Notes: a model not told the origin generated them from the sequence alone. A stretch of 64,000 nt of DNA from Ligula intestinalis (GCA_036362985.1 JAYGXS010000003.1:30248716-30312715); one strand, 5' to 3'; shown: positions 46,893-57,964, counted from the first letter of the stretch. Program-made: numbers and translations.

Positions 46893-48074
46893 GCAGCACA
46901 CAGGGAGTACATGCACCCTAATCAGGGCTAAGGTTCTTAGTATTTTTTTAGACGAAACTTTGCAAACTAGTCTAAATGTCGTTCTTTTCAAAACAGAATT
47001 GAAGATAGTCAGCAGATAGAAAATTTCCCTTGCGGCACAATGTTTTAGGGGATCAGGTTAGAGCAGAATTTTGGCTTATTATGAAATCGGCTTGGTTCAC
47101 GGAGACAAGGGGTGGAAAGAATCTTCCTTGTCTTGGGAAGGATCCGGTGCTTAAGTCAGTTATGCAAACAATAATGCAAAATACGAGTACTATGCAGAAG
47201 AAAAACGTAACACTATGTGGAGAAAGTTGCGTCATATCTATACGCATCGAAAAAAGGACGGAAACGGCCATTCCGGTCTCTCTGGTCTTCATCGATACTT
47301 TTTTATCTATAAATTAAGACCTTCCAGTCAGCACATGAAGTGACTGCGAAGGATGAGGAGTAAATAAAGCTTAAATCAGACGAAAGATCGTGGTAATCTA
47401 GATCAATCAGCAAATGACAACTGACGTGTCTTAGCCATTTATCACTATGGATGCACAACTTTAACCAAATTGCTATAGCTCCGGTTGGTGACGATCAACC
47501 GACAAGTGACGGAAGACCGCCTCGGCTATAAGGTTGGAGACTGGCGAATCCATAGGCCTGCCCTTCATATGCTCGTTGATTAATCCATTGAACAACAGGT
47601 ACATCTTGAGACGGAACTTCAGGTGTGGGAGAATTCGGACGTGCCCGAGGTGATTCAAATTTCCGATCTCCGAAGCCTAAGAGTAGGTTAAGGCTAGCTG
47701 ACGAGAACAGGTAAACCAGAAATGGCAACCCCGGTATCACTTTATGTTTGACAGAAATATTCATCTTTTAGGATGATAATCATATAATAGTGTGAGCTGA
47801 TTGGTTGATTGGAAAACCGACTGTTTCTGGAGTCGAGAGCGCTGCCCAGCTGCACTGCAGTGAACTGATAATCTGCCTTGCCTAGGAGACACTTTGATGG
47901 CAGCGTTCTGATGTCGTCAGAGCCGGTATGCTTGAGTTCATATCGTGAGATTTTCTTAGCTACTGTATTTGCATCTTTTTTCCCAGGCCTCTCCTCGCTC
48001 CCATACTCAGCACTCATCTGATTATTGATTTCTGTCCCACTTCCTCTTCAAGTCCGCTGGCACGGCCGAACACG

Positions 48075-48109
<35 letters not shown>
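48075..48109 (+). repeat. 35-base C homopolymer at a gap edge
   Basis: An uninterrupted C run directly abutting the N gap. It is probably the reason the assembly stopped. On the minus strand it is a G run able to form quadruplexes. True length unknown. Confidence 0.9.
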
Positions 48110-48209
48110 NNNNNNNNNNNNNNNNNNNNNNNNNNNNNNNNNNNNNNNNNNNNNNNNNNNNNNNNNNNNNNNNNNNNNNNNNNNNNNNNNNNNNNNNNNN
48201 NNNNNNNNN
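48110..48209. other. Assembly gap (100 N)
   Basis: Exactly 100 N, the usual placeholder for a gap of unknown size. It lies inside the last Pax intron, so the intron size quoted here is nominal. Confidence 0.97.
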
Positions 48210-50228
48210 CCCAGCGTGCCTTCACAGGCTGCTGTTGTCCAGCTTTGACGGACAGCTTTTACACATTCATATCTGTCAGCAATAGCAAAGGAGGTGAGTG
48301 AGGGTCTCTTCCCCAGCATCGCCCGCCTACTCCCCCTCCCCCAGATTATTGGCGTCTGCTGTTGGGACATCGGACGACTTTATTGCCGGTATGACCTGTC
48401 AGCGCAGAGAGGCAACTGCTTTCACGCTTGACTCAACATCCACGCTGCCCTTCCAGTGGGTCCTTCTGTAGCGAGGGGATAAATAGTGCGGATGATGAGA
48501 CGCTGCAGGCCTCATGCCCGTTTAGCGCTCGGCTTTCCAGCTCTCGCCCACACAAGCACCTGTCAGCGTTTCACCCGCTGACCGGACGTTTCCGTGCCCT
48601 GCTCCCTCGTCTACACCCCGCCCCCTCTCCACCCCGACGTAGATAACACAACTTAGTCTGTCTGTTCTGTGCCAGAATATGTCGCTGCTTGAACTCCGCC
48701 AACGTAACAACCTTCAGTAGTTTAAACCTATTCGTGTGTATTGCTATATAGAGGCGAGCTACTGTCCTGACTCGAGTTCCGTTGACGCTATCATATTTTA
48801 GCGCTGGTTCATGCAGTACCCGCCGCCTTCTTCGTATGATTAGTCAGCTCCGGATGATTGAGCAACCAATGCAAGGAGGTCCACACTTCCCTACATGTAT
48901 ATTTTTATCATGGTGCTCAGCGCCTAGTCATTCGCGAATGAAAGGTCTTTGAACATGCGACAGCGGAAGTGAGTTCAGAACTCTGTTTCAATGGCCACGA
49001 GGTACGCCATACTGCTCTTGTATACTGGTTTGAACGTCCGTGTAAATTGCTTTGAACATCCGAAATTCAGTATGACTTTCCAGAGCACATTGATGGCCGT
49101 CGTCAGGTGCACAAAGGTTGTGTGCAGTTCTTGTTATAAAGCTTGCGCTTAGCATACTATCAGGAGCGCATCCTCGGTTCCACAGTTTCCTTGTAATACG
49201 CCTTGACGTTCCGAAGGAAGTCCTTGCTCCAGCCGTCAACTCAGATCCTAGAGTAATACTTGAATCCACAAACTTACAGCATTACAGAAAAGCAAGATCT
49301 CCATTGCTTCCTTTCTCTGCTCCTTCATCTGTTCTCCAGTAATTTAACCTTTTCAGTCAGTTCAGAATTTGCAACATTTATATGAAAGCTGTGCAGCATA
49401 TCCATTGAGTTTCCTCCGAGGTAAGAGATACCCTCGTTGTCTTTATGGCACGAGTGCAGCGCTTACAGGTGGCTTTCAAGGAGCCATTCATTGTTACGAC
49501 CCAGTCTTCCCCACTCTTCTCTGCTAAGAATCAATGAACGTCATTTGGCAGATAAAGAGGCTGCTTTAAATATCTGCCAGATTTGAACTGATGTCCAAAC
49601 CTTCCGAGGTTCTTCTTCTATGCTTAAGAACCGTGTATAGTGAACGCGTGTGCATCCCTGGATGTCTATAGCCTCACTAGTCAGCCCCTCATTTTGCAGT
49701 CCCCCTCAGCTTTACTGCATTGGGATTTAGGATCGGTAGGAGGCAATATTATTGGTGCTGGTTCTGTCGTTGAGACAAGTACTGCTAAGCCTGTTTTTCT
49801 CGAGGGCCGGATCTCGAAGTTGTACATTCCTTGGTCACACCAGTATTGTTGTCCTCTGCTTGTGCCATCATATGGCATTGATGGCGACCCCCAGTTTTTT
49901 TTCATTTGGTCTCACCATCCATGTTTTATTTTAGGACTTGTATTCGCCCCAGTTTGTGACCCAGGTGATTACTGGGTTGAGTTGTGTGTGAGTGCGTGCG
50001 TGTGAGGCCATGCGAGCCAATCGATCAATGTATGTTGAGCTAACCGCTCCTTAAATGGCGGGTGGAATGGCATAGAGACGAGTGCTCGAAGGGAGATTTA
50101 TTTTGAACATTCGCCCAAAAATACTGGCGAACATATAAGACAAGTAACGTCCCCAGTAAGATTTCGAAGGCCCAAATGAATAAAACTATTATTCCAGTGG
50201 TCCAAGTACCTTCTTCTTCTTCTCTCCT
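48210..50228. other. No gene seen
   Basis: Intron sequence. GC-rich with C-rich tracts to about 48.65 kb, then unrecognised. The minus-strand frame at 48988-49269 has no domain I can name. Confidence 0.4.
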
Positions 50229-50229
50229 A

Positions 50230-50261
<32 letters not shown>

Positions 50262-50278
50262 TACACACACGCACACAC
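50229..50278 (+). repeat. (CA)n microsatellite, slightly interrupted
   Basis: ACACACACACACACACACAC and continuation, interrupted by TCACAT and GC. A candidate length-polymorphic marker. Confidence 0.95.
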
Positions 50279-51029
50279 CTGGAATGCGAACATTGGCCTC
50301 AATACGAGGTGGTTTTTATAATTTTTATTTTTGGCTCTTGATCAGAACTGGTTAGAACAGTAGTTGCGAATCATTCTCAACCAAGGTAAAGGAAAATAAA
50401 ACAGTCGCTGCCGGGCTGCAATAACGCATTCGCAATCAGAGGGTGGCAGATGAGCATTAAGCAAAATCAATTTACCCTCGCGCCTCCTGTTGGCTGCGAT
50501 CAGAACATTCAAACACGTGGTCCGTCAGACCGGTGGTTTGGACCAGACCCGAACTGGCTACTAGTTCATGCACTGCAGCTGCGATAAGCGCTGCACAGAT
50601 GTGCTCCTACGATACTTTTGATTATTTGACCATTGTGTTCATTATAAAAAGAATTGTAGTTTACTATCCATAACTAACTACTTAGTTCATTGTGTATTTG
50701 ATTAAAATTATATTCATTTAAGTTCCCAAAACAGACTATCTCCTTTCCCAGCTTTATAAATTAACGTATTTCCTTATATTCCGCTGCTACTTTCACGTTT
50801 GTTGTTTGTTTGCAAATTTACTAATCGCGCAGGCTCACGGATATCGCTGTCAATTAAATATGGCCAGTTCAAGGTTGTTTTCACTCATTTATTGTCTCCT
50901 ATTGGTTGTACTTCGTATGGGCTCCCGAATTGCTCCTACTTTTATTGCGGTGGTTTATTCAATTGCCCTTCGCTCGCTTGCACTTACTTTTGTTGATTTT
51001 TATTTCTCGTATGTTTTTTTTGTTGCCAT

Positions 51030-51225
51030 ATATTAGGTTAGTTAAATAAATGTACCTTTTATGTGTTACTTATGTATGCTCTCCTGTTTTTAGTCTCCCT
51101 CCCCTTGATATGCCGCATCCACGTAACCCCCTTGTACCACTGGTCCCGTATTACATATTTCTGAGTTATTTTGATACGCTGGGGATGTTTATAAGGAACC
51201 TTTACCGACCATTGGACGTGTTTCA
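51030..51225 (+). repeat. Repeat R6, copy 1
   Basis: CCCTCCCCTTGATATGCCGC, ACTGGTCCCGTATTACATAT, TGAGTTATTTTGATACG. Matches 63790-63935 in direct orientation. The two copies lie on either side of the main Pax exons. Confidence 0.65.
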
Positions 51226-51336
51226 ACTATATATTTATTGCATCGCAAAACCTTGGCTCGGTAAAGCCACGGTTACCGTCCACCCGTCGCCATCCATTGA
51301 TCATTATAGCATGGTAGCAATAGGCTCTTAACCTAC

Positions 51337-52789
51337 CCTGATCGTAGGGATCTGTAGCACCCGGCGTCGAGGAAAAGGTTGCCATAGTCTGTATGCCGGA
51401 GTCAGTATTCATGGCTGGACAAGTGGCTACAGACATATCGTGTGTCATTTTCGACGTTTTTCCTGCATCTGTGGTCAGGCAGGGACGGACAGAGGACTCG
51501 TCTTCTTCTTCCTCCTCCTCCTCCTCCCCCTCTTCCTCCATCATTCGCCCATCTGGCGTCTCCACCTTTCCGGGGCCTCGAAGCCCCGCCGCGAAGCTCA
51601 TCTCGCCATTGAGTTGGTCGATTATGCTGGTATTCCGTGCCGCAACCGCCGCTGCCCCGGGACTCAGGCCAATCAGGCCAGTGATGCTGAAGTTGCCCGA
51701 GATGGGCATTCCGTTGGCTAGGTGGGTCGCCGCCCCTGCCGCCCCGGCCAAGTGCAGTCCCCGGGTGAAGAGCGCTTGGTGGATCAAGTCGGTTGGATTG
51801 GCCACTGCTGGCGCCGCGGCCGGGCCGGTGAGTAGGGGAGTGAAAGCGGAGGCCTTTGCGGTGGTCTTTTCGGGAGGGTAGGCTCCACCGCCGCCGCCAT
51901 CAAGGATAAATCTCTCCTCTGCCAGAGACCGGCTGCCAAACAGGGACCCCGGCGCTTGCAGGCCGCTGCAGTAGAAACCCCTCCGAAGCGGGCCCTGTCC
52001 GAGCGCGGGGGAGGCGCCGTCGACCCGGGGAGGGGCGTAGAGACCAGGCTGCTGACCACCACCACCACCCAGGCTCTCGCACTGCATCATGCTCCAGGGG
52101 TTTACAGCCAGGGACGGATTAAGGTTCTCCGTCGGGGAGGCTGACTGCTGTTGTTCCCTCAGGAAGGACGCCATAGTGGTTGGCGGAGGAGGCGGCGGTG
52201 GAGCAGGAAAGGGAGGACAGCCGACGCCGCCCAGTCCCTTTCTGTCCATGCAGAGTAGACGTTCGCAGGCATCTTCCGCCCCCAGCGGATAGGCGGAGGA
52301 GGACTTTTGGGCAGCTGCGAAGGGTGGGAATGTCAGTCGTCGATCGGCCATCAGGAGATGCGGATAGGGGGTCAGGTCGCCTTCAGGTTTGTGGCGTTCG
52401 CAGTCAACCTGACTGTGCGTCATGTGTGGTGATGGATGATGGCTGGCTGAGTGCATAGATGACTCCGTCGCTAAATACCGTTCTTCGAGGATTTTTGTCG
52501 TCTTGGGACCGGGACCGTACTCATGGTCCAGCAGGGAGGAGGTGGAGGGCGGTGTGTCCCCCGAGGGAGACTGTAGGCGTTTTAGACTGTGTTGTCGACC
52601 CACCATGGTGGCGGCGGTGGTGGAGTTGGTGCGCATATCGGCTGTGGAGATGGCAGCGGGGGATATTTGATCATAGCAGTTGAGTGTTGTGGTTTGCAGC
52701 TTGTTGTTGTCGTTACTGCGACACGTCGTCTCTCGTAAACTGTCCGTGGATTGGGGCTTGTCGCCTTGATCAAGCAGATATCGAGTTTC
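51337..52789 (-). CDS. Pax2/5/8: Pax2/5/8 large central exon with octapeptide
   Basis: Acceptor TTTTTCCTAAG before 52789, donor GTAGGT after 51337. It starts in phase 0 after the paired-box exon and ends with one spare base. It encodes 484 residues. A Ser/Thr-rich linker comes first, then His/Pro stretches (SHHPSPHMTHS), a Pro-run (PFPAPPPPPPPTT), Gly-runs (SLGGGGGQQ, LDGGGGGAY), and the octapeptide FSITGLIG at exon residues 367-374. An acidic run (EEEGEEEEEEEEDE) follows at about 419-432. The octapeptide (YSI[ND]G[IL]LG in other animals) recruits Groucho/TLE corepressors. No homeodomain follows it within this exon. About 366 residues separate paired domain and octapeptide, far longer than in vertebrate PAX2/5/8. 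Readthrough of the donor would add about 35 unrelated residues to a stop at 51227. Confidence 0.88.
51668..51691 (-). other. Pax octapeptide motif
   Basis: Codes FSITGLIG, followed by LSPG. It matches the eh1-like Pax octapeptide pattern at every key hydrophobic position, with Thr in place of the usual Asn or Asp. Confidence 0.85.
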
Positions 52790-52964
52790 CTTAGGAAAAA
52801 AATCAAAATAAAGGAAGTATTCTGAGCCCACCAAGTGACTGGTCAGATATTGCTTGTAAATCTAGCCTTGTACACGATGGTAGATCAGAAGTATGTCTTT
52901 ACAAAAACCCACCTATATTGAACTGCAATGGGCAGAGAATAGGACAACGAAGAGCAGATCTTAC
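52790..52964 (-). other. Pax intron between paired box and central exon (175 bp)
   Basis: Donor GTAAGA after 52965 and acceptor CCTAAG before 52789. It is the only short intron seen; the other two exceed 9 kb. Reading through it would add VRSALRCP and reach a stop. Confidence 0.8.
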
Positions 52965-53178
52965 CTTATTCCTAACTATTCTGTTGATAGAGGACACGGA
53001 TGGAAGGATATCGCTGGTACAAATACCATCTCGGAGTAATCGCTCACGGATTTCCCAGGCGAACATTGTCGGATTGTCGGTCTTGTATTGGTGAATTGCA
53101 TCGACTACCTGAGGGGTGGCGACCTTCGGTTTTGACCCGCCAATGACTCCGGGTCGAATACTTCCGGTCTCGTAGTAT
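52965..53178 (-). CDS. Pax2/5/8: Pax2/5/8 paired-box exon 2 (C-terminal RED subdomain)
   Basis: Acceptor TTATCTGTTAACAG before 53178, donor AAG/GTAAGA after 52965. The first base completes the Arg codon left open by exon 1 (AG+A), giving ILGR/YYETG. It encodes [20 protein letters not shown], then [20 protein letters not shown], then [20 protein letters not shown] and [11 protein letters not shown]. This is the second helix-turn-helix of the paired domain plus the linker [22 protein letters not shown] and PTMFAWEIR match Pax2/5/8 better than Pax1/9 (ILPGAIGGSKPR), Pax3/7 (PGAIGGSKPR) or Pax4/6 (PRAIGGSKPR), as recalled. 71 whole codons, ending in phase 0. Confidence 0.96.
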
Positions 53179-53339
53179 CTGTTAACAGATAAGATAGAAT
53201 AAGGCAATAGAGTAAAAAGTTGCTGTGTCAATTTGTATGTCTTTGAAATTTGTTAAGTCGTTATGAACATTTGTTCTAGAAAAACTCTCGATGGAAAACA
53301 AGTAATTATCACAGACTTTTATTAAAAAAAAGCTGAAAA

Positions 53340-53560
53340 TTTACAGATTAAAACATGTTTTATAAACAAATGCATAGATGGGGACATTCCTTTTTGTACT
53401 CATTTGGTAGCGAATTTCGTCTGCTTCATGATTTTTCTTGGAGAACGAGTAGTTTTCGGTTTTATCAGAGCTTCTAATTATGCGATTTTTTATGACCATC
53501 AAAAGGTCCATTCATAAAGCAAGATATATCTCCATTTTTTAGATGATGCTTTTAAATCGT
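53340..53560 (+). repeat. Fragment of the inverted-arm element
   Basis: TTTTTGTACTCATTTGGTAG, then GAGCTTCTAATTATGCGATT, then TTCATAAAGC. This follows the interior of the element at 35190-35320 and resembles 60540-60660. It lies in Pax intron 1. Confidence 0.6.
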
Positions 53561-54139
53561 ACCACATGGTCTTCATCTCATGAAACCTATTATGAGCTTT
53601 GAAAAGAAGCTAATATCAGAAAGCGAAAGCGAAAGCGAACGTGAAATATACTTGGCAGTTATCCTACTGCCACTTACAGGTGGGACACTATGAAGATTAG
53701 GCATTGGGCATCGCTAAGATATCGAAAGACGCTACGTAAGTTTTAAGAATTACAAGTGATGCAACGGTGTGGAAACGATGTGGCTTAAAACCAAAGGCAT
53801 TATAGGTGTTTATATGAACCACCTCAAATATTGGGAGGGGGCAGCTATAAACCTTACTAAGCCATAAAGTAAACTGATGATGATAGATAAAATTCAGGTA
53901 ACCATGTGCCTCGAGATCTCTGGTGCAAATGTACTGATTGACCTCTTTTGCACCTTTCTGTTAACGCTAGATTCCTCTGAATCACTCAAAAATGTAATCG
54001 CTAGTTTAACAGGACAAAAGATGTTGCAATAAGTGCGTAATGTAGCATTTCGTGCACTGAATATCAGCCAAGTTGCTAGTGAACCTATTGACAGATCTAA
54101 ACAGCTGACAACTGGATAGCTTGCGTGTCGACGCATCAT

Positions 54140-54245
54140 CCACCAAGACTAGGGAGACTGTGAAAGAGATTTCTGGCCTAGTTATCATCGCCGCCAATCA
54201 TCCATTGTCCAACCAAATACCTGCCCGCACCACTTAGTTATCCCA
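54140..54245 (-). mobile_element. tRNA-headed SINE, diverged body
   Basis: GACTAGGGAGACTGTGAAAG, GAGATTTCTGGCCTAGTTAT, CATCGCCGCCAATCATCC, CCCGCACCACTTAG. Confidence 0.55.
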
Positions 54246-54449
54246 ACAAGGAAATCCCGAGGAAATAAGCTTGGGTCATCTCGTGGCTGAACTATCCACA
54301 ACCGAGCCAAGTGGTCCGCACTATGTTGTGTCGAGAACGTTAAAGATTACAAGATCGTGGTTCTCTGTGGATACTCAACCTCAAATTTGTGAATGTGTGA
54401 CCAAAAATTATTGCTGACGGATTATCTACTGCTGATAAAAGTGAACAGG

Positions 54450-54770
54450 TGAGTGGCAGGAAGTAGTTCAGAACAAGATGTGTATTTACTGGACGTTTCA
54501 AATCCTCACTCGAACCCATCATCAGAGATAATCGCAGAAAAAAACTTCAGTACTTATAGCACGTGCAACCACATGCGTACCCTCATTAACAGTTCTCGCA
54601 ATTACCGCTGGTGGTTGTAAGCGCTGTTATTTGCTGGGAATACTGTATTTTTGCGTGCCTTCACTACCCTTGTCTGCGAGTGTCTCTGATGATGGCTTCG
54701 AGTAAAAATCCGAACCGTCAGGCTAATACATTTCTTGTTTCAGCGATTATATTTTCTCCGTCTGATAACT
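54450..54770. mobile_element. Penelope terminal inverted pair
   Basis: The left arm contains GTATTTACTGGACGTTTCAA, ATCC and CCCATCATCAGAGA. The right arm (about 54685-54765) contains TGTCTCTGATGATGGCTTCG, CCGAACCGTCAGGCTAATAC and ATTTCTTGTTTCAGCGATTA, inverted. About 150 bp of unrelated sequence lies between them. Confidence 0.6.
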
Positions 54771-55073
54771 CATTATTCATCTTCACGGGGAGGTGAAAAC
54801 GTTGACTGTGAACCAGAGTCCTGCGTCAGATTCTAATCTCCCCCAGTTTGTCTTCCAATCAACGGCACTCCTGCGTGGCTGAGAAATCGATGATCAAACA
54901 CCCATTTGTCTACTACGCAGCGTGAGGCAACATTAGAATATTTTTCTTTATTCCACTTAGTGGAGGTTTTAGTCCAACACGTGAAGCAACATATTATGCT
55001 TGGGTGCTTACAACCTGGGAGAAGCGCTGGAGAAAGTATGAAATTAATTTGACCCAATAGTGAAGAACTCGGC

Positions 55074-55136
55074 GGCCTCGGTGGGGAACTTGAACCCGCG
55101 CCAGCCACAACTCTTGCCAACTCAGCTATCGAGGCC
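55074..55136 (-). other. tRNA-like sequence (63 nt, pseudo-tRNA or SINE head)
   Basis: On the minus strand GGCCTCG at the 5' end pairs perfectly with CGAGGCC at the 3' end, a 7-bp acceptor stem. TAGCTGAGTTGG fits the A box and GGTTCAAGTTCC the B box. At 63 nt it lacks about 10 nt of the anticodon/variable region, and its T stem has one mismatch. I therefore call it a tRNA-derived relic, not a functional tRNA. No anticodon is assigned. Confidence 0.6.
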
Positions 55137-55596
55137 CCTTCGAGAGCCGTGATTTGCGTCGATCAAAACTTCAAAACTTCCCTCACCCCCAAGCCTACAC
55201 AAGAAATATATTTTCGGTTAGGTGTACTGATTACCGGTACCTGCTCTGGCTTCCATTGGGTGGTCAGGAGAGCGACTACTGGAGGAAGAACCGCGATTAC
55301 GATACCAGTTAAGCTGATTTCGCTCTACCCTTGTCTTCGGCGACAGATGTGGTCTTTTTTGGCATCGGTGCATTGACTAGAGCCCTGCCTGTCATCATCG
55401 TCTTTTAACAGGTGGGTTGTTTTTCTCCGTAATACGCATGGCTTCCCTGAGCAGGTCCAGTAACTGACGTCTGCCGATTATGTGACTGGGCTATTAATGG
55501 AAGCATTTTCCAGGTCGTTACAGTCTGCTGAGGCGCCCTTCACCGAGCTAGTGGACACACGGTCAGACGGACGAACATTTTTCAGCTTCACGCTTA

Positions 55597-55680
55597 CCCC
55601 CCCTCCCCCTGCTCCTCCCCCCTGTTCCTCCCCCCTGCTCCTCCCCCCCTGCTCCTCCCCTCCCTGCTGCTCCCCCGCCA
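55597..55680 (+). repeat. Pyrimidine minisatellite, CTGCTCCTCCCCC-like unit
   Basis: About five irregular units of 13-16 nt (CTCCCCCTGCTCCTCCCCCC and so on), almost pure C/T. It lies in Pax intron 1. Its purine strand is G-rich and could form quadruplex or triplex DNA. Confidence 0.8.
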
Positions 55681-56545
55681 TATCATTTGCGTTCATTGCA
55701 TGTATCGTTGGATAAAATAACGGTCGCGGCCAAGGGTGTGTGCGTGTGTTTAGGCCGACCCTCAGTTGCCACTTCCAGGGAGATAGAGAGACAGAGAAAG
55801 GGTTTGGCAAAAAATAAGCCCACCCGCCCCCGTAACTAGTCTGGCAATTAGGTTCGCCCGTTTACCTTGTCTCTCCTCCCCCCCCCCCCGGTTTAATTGC
55901 TGGCACGGGGAAAGTAGAAACGAAGGCGGCGGCGGAGAATGACATTGTGTACGTGAGCGGGTTCGTTTGTACGCTTGAAGACTGGCGCACCGGCTGGCGC
56001 TACCAACTTCAAAACACAAACGCATGTTACAATTTTGGGGAGGGGCGTTGTAAAAAGTCCGCCCAGTCGCGGCAGTCCAGGAGTTGGCAGACCTACGCGC
56101 AAAGCTTTGCCAACGCGCGCGCACACACACACACAGCTCTTCGGTGCAGACTGGGGGTCTGGCATGCGCCTCTCACCTGACAGTAGCAGTAGCAGTTAAA
56201 CTTGACACTGTAACGTTTGGGACTGATGCTGACGCTACTGCATAAAGGCCCGGGGATGGGCACACACACATATATTCTGGGGGTCTCGATTGAGTCAATC
56301 CGGTGGGCAGGGGAGGGGGGGGGCTGTGAGACTGCGGAGGGGATTAGTTACGCTGCTGGCAACTCACCCCCCTCTAAATACGGAGTCCGTCTTTGCAGCC
56401 CGGTCACCCGCCCCCCACCCTGCTTTCCTCTGCGTATTTGACAGTATTGGTGGTGACTCATGTGGGAAATAATTTAACTGGTGTGTGAGAAAACGCACAC
56501 CACAAAGTCGAGTGATAATTATCACCATACGGGAATTAGGGCCCA
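55681..56545. other. GC-rich, CpG- and C-tract-containing intron block
   Basis: No frame with domain likeness on either strand. Alternating GC/CA tracts at 56115-56140. It could hold an intronic regulatory region of the Pax gene, but nothing in the sequence proves it. Confidence 0.35.
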
Positions 56546-56549
56546 CCAG

Positions 56550-56885
56550 TGGTCTGACACCTACTTACGGAATTGAGAGAGAGAGAGAGAACGAGCTCCA
56601 CTTGGGCCAGACCAGCGGTTGATAGTTGAATAAGTCTCATGTTCAACTTAAAAAGTCTACTTGTTACACATTTGTTGTAGGTAATTCATCACCGGGCCTA
56701 TGCACTCGCATTGATGGTGGAAAGGGTTCATAAGTCTCTTAAGATGAAAGGTCACTGGTTTCCTACTGGCTGCATGACCAGATCGGATGCGGTAACTAGA
56801 GCCTACCTGAGGTCTGACACCTACATACGGGCTGGAGAGAGCTCGCTTCACTTGGTCCCGACCAGCAGTCGATTGTTGAATAACG
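56550..56885 (+). repeat. Direct duplication, 262-bp spacing
   Basis: GGTCTGACACCTACTTACGG at 56551 recurs as GGTCTGACACCTACATACGG at 56813. Each is followed by a GAGAGA run, CTTCACTTGG or CTCCACTTGG, GACCAGC.G and GATTGTTGAATAA or GATAGTTGAATAA. The first copy's run is expanded to (GA)8 at 56575-56590. Confidence 0.75.
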
Positions 56886-57261
56886 CCGCACAGGTACTGT
56901 CGTCGGTCAGTAACATCTCACTTACTTAGGAGGAGGAATCCGACATTCAGGAAGGAGGTCAACATCAGGCGCTCTAAGCAATCACCTCCGATTCTATCCA
57001 CTATAGACTCAAAATTGGAATCAACTGACTATGTTTGTTCCTACCACAGTGGGGCCTGAGGTGACGAGCAGTCCCATCTACGAGCCTTTCAGATAACGAG
57101 TGAGCCATTAGAAGGAAACGTGTTTCGATTGACGAACTTCTGTTCAGTTGAAAAGCAGATAATTCATGTATGAATGTGCCTGTGTCCGTCGTTGCGTCTT
57201 GCTCCCAAGGCGTGGTTTCTCGGTTGCCTGCAGCCAATCAATGAGCTGATGCAGTTTCTGC

Positions 57262-57350
57262 ATATGTCTCTGATGAAGGATCCGTGACGGACTTCGAAAC
57301 GTCAGGTGAATAAAAGTCTTGTCTCAGCGGTCATATATTCTTCTCCTTCT
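57262..57350. mobile_element. Penelope terminal sequence, single arm
   Basis: TGTCTCTGATGAAGGATCCG, TGACGGACTTCGAAACGTCA, GGTGAATAAAAGTCTTGTCT, CAGCGGTCATATATTCTTCTCC. This is the right-end orientation. Confidence 0.7.
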
Positions 57351-57734
57351 TCATGTAATTTGATTGGCTACGCTTTGGGAGACGAACGTTTCACATGACG
57401 AGCTCAGTTCCGGAACGGATTTAACTCGTTAACTGACGTTTCTCTGTAATACGTAATAACTTGAGTTCAAACTATATTCTGGAGGACTGAAAGGGAAATA
57501 GGAATATCGACATTCGATTTAAAATACCGTCAGTTGTTCACACTCTGACCGGGAGACCTAAGATTTTAAACGGCATCACGTTAGTTACTTAAAATGTGGA
57601 TCACTGTCCTGCTTTCGATGAGAAGGAACTTAAAGAACTTTAAAATGGGGCTCTGATGGAAAACAGAAGTCAGGTACTTATTTCTGTACTAACATAAGGT
57701 CTGTGAACAATGAACTGTATGGCAGTGTCAGTGG

Positions 57735-57895
57735 AACGAACAAGGACAAAGGAGACCGAAATGAAAATTTTGGTTTATTAGCCTTCATCATCCAGTCTTA
57801 CTCAATCACAGGTGTGGATTATCCGAGATTCGGACCCATGGCCCTCTGGTCATGAAGAATAACACTTCACCATTGAGCCACCAGCCCGTTGATCC
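57735..57895 (-). mobile_element. tRNA-headed SINE, full body and head
   Basis: GGACAAAGGAGACCGAAATG, TTTGGTTTATTAGCCTTCAT, GATTCGGACCCATGGCCCTC, CCATTGAGCCACCAGCCC. It lies directly upstream of the Penelope copy at 57965. Confidence 0.7.
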
Positions 57896-57964
57896 TACCC
57901 TTGCCTCAGTGCTTATTGAAAAAAACGAAAATTCTGGTCCCATGCCCCAATCGAGAATAAGGTA

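Noticed and set aside
48014..48370. Open frames spanning the N gap
   Set aside because: They are open only because N and the C/G run contain no stops.
50229..50278. CRISPR-like or telomeric array
   Set aside because: Plain CA dinucleotide repeat without spacers; no telomere repeat (TTAGGG) array seen in the window.
51227..51336. Readthrough extension of the Pax central exon to a stop
   Set aside because: A good GTAGGT donor lies at 51336 and the next exon fits in phase; the extension has no conserved feature. It remains possible as an alternative end.
51393..51881. 162-codon plus-strand frame opposite the Pax central exon
   Set aside because: Antisense shadow of a GC-rich coding exon; its Ser run is the reverse of the acidic run codons.
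55074..55136. Functional tRNA gene
   Set aside because: Ten or so bases too short, no anticodon loop of normal size, one T-stem mismatch.
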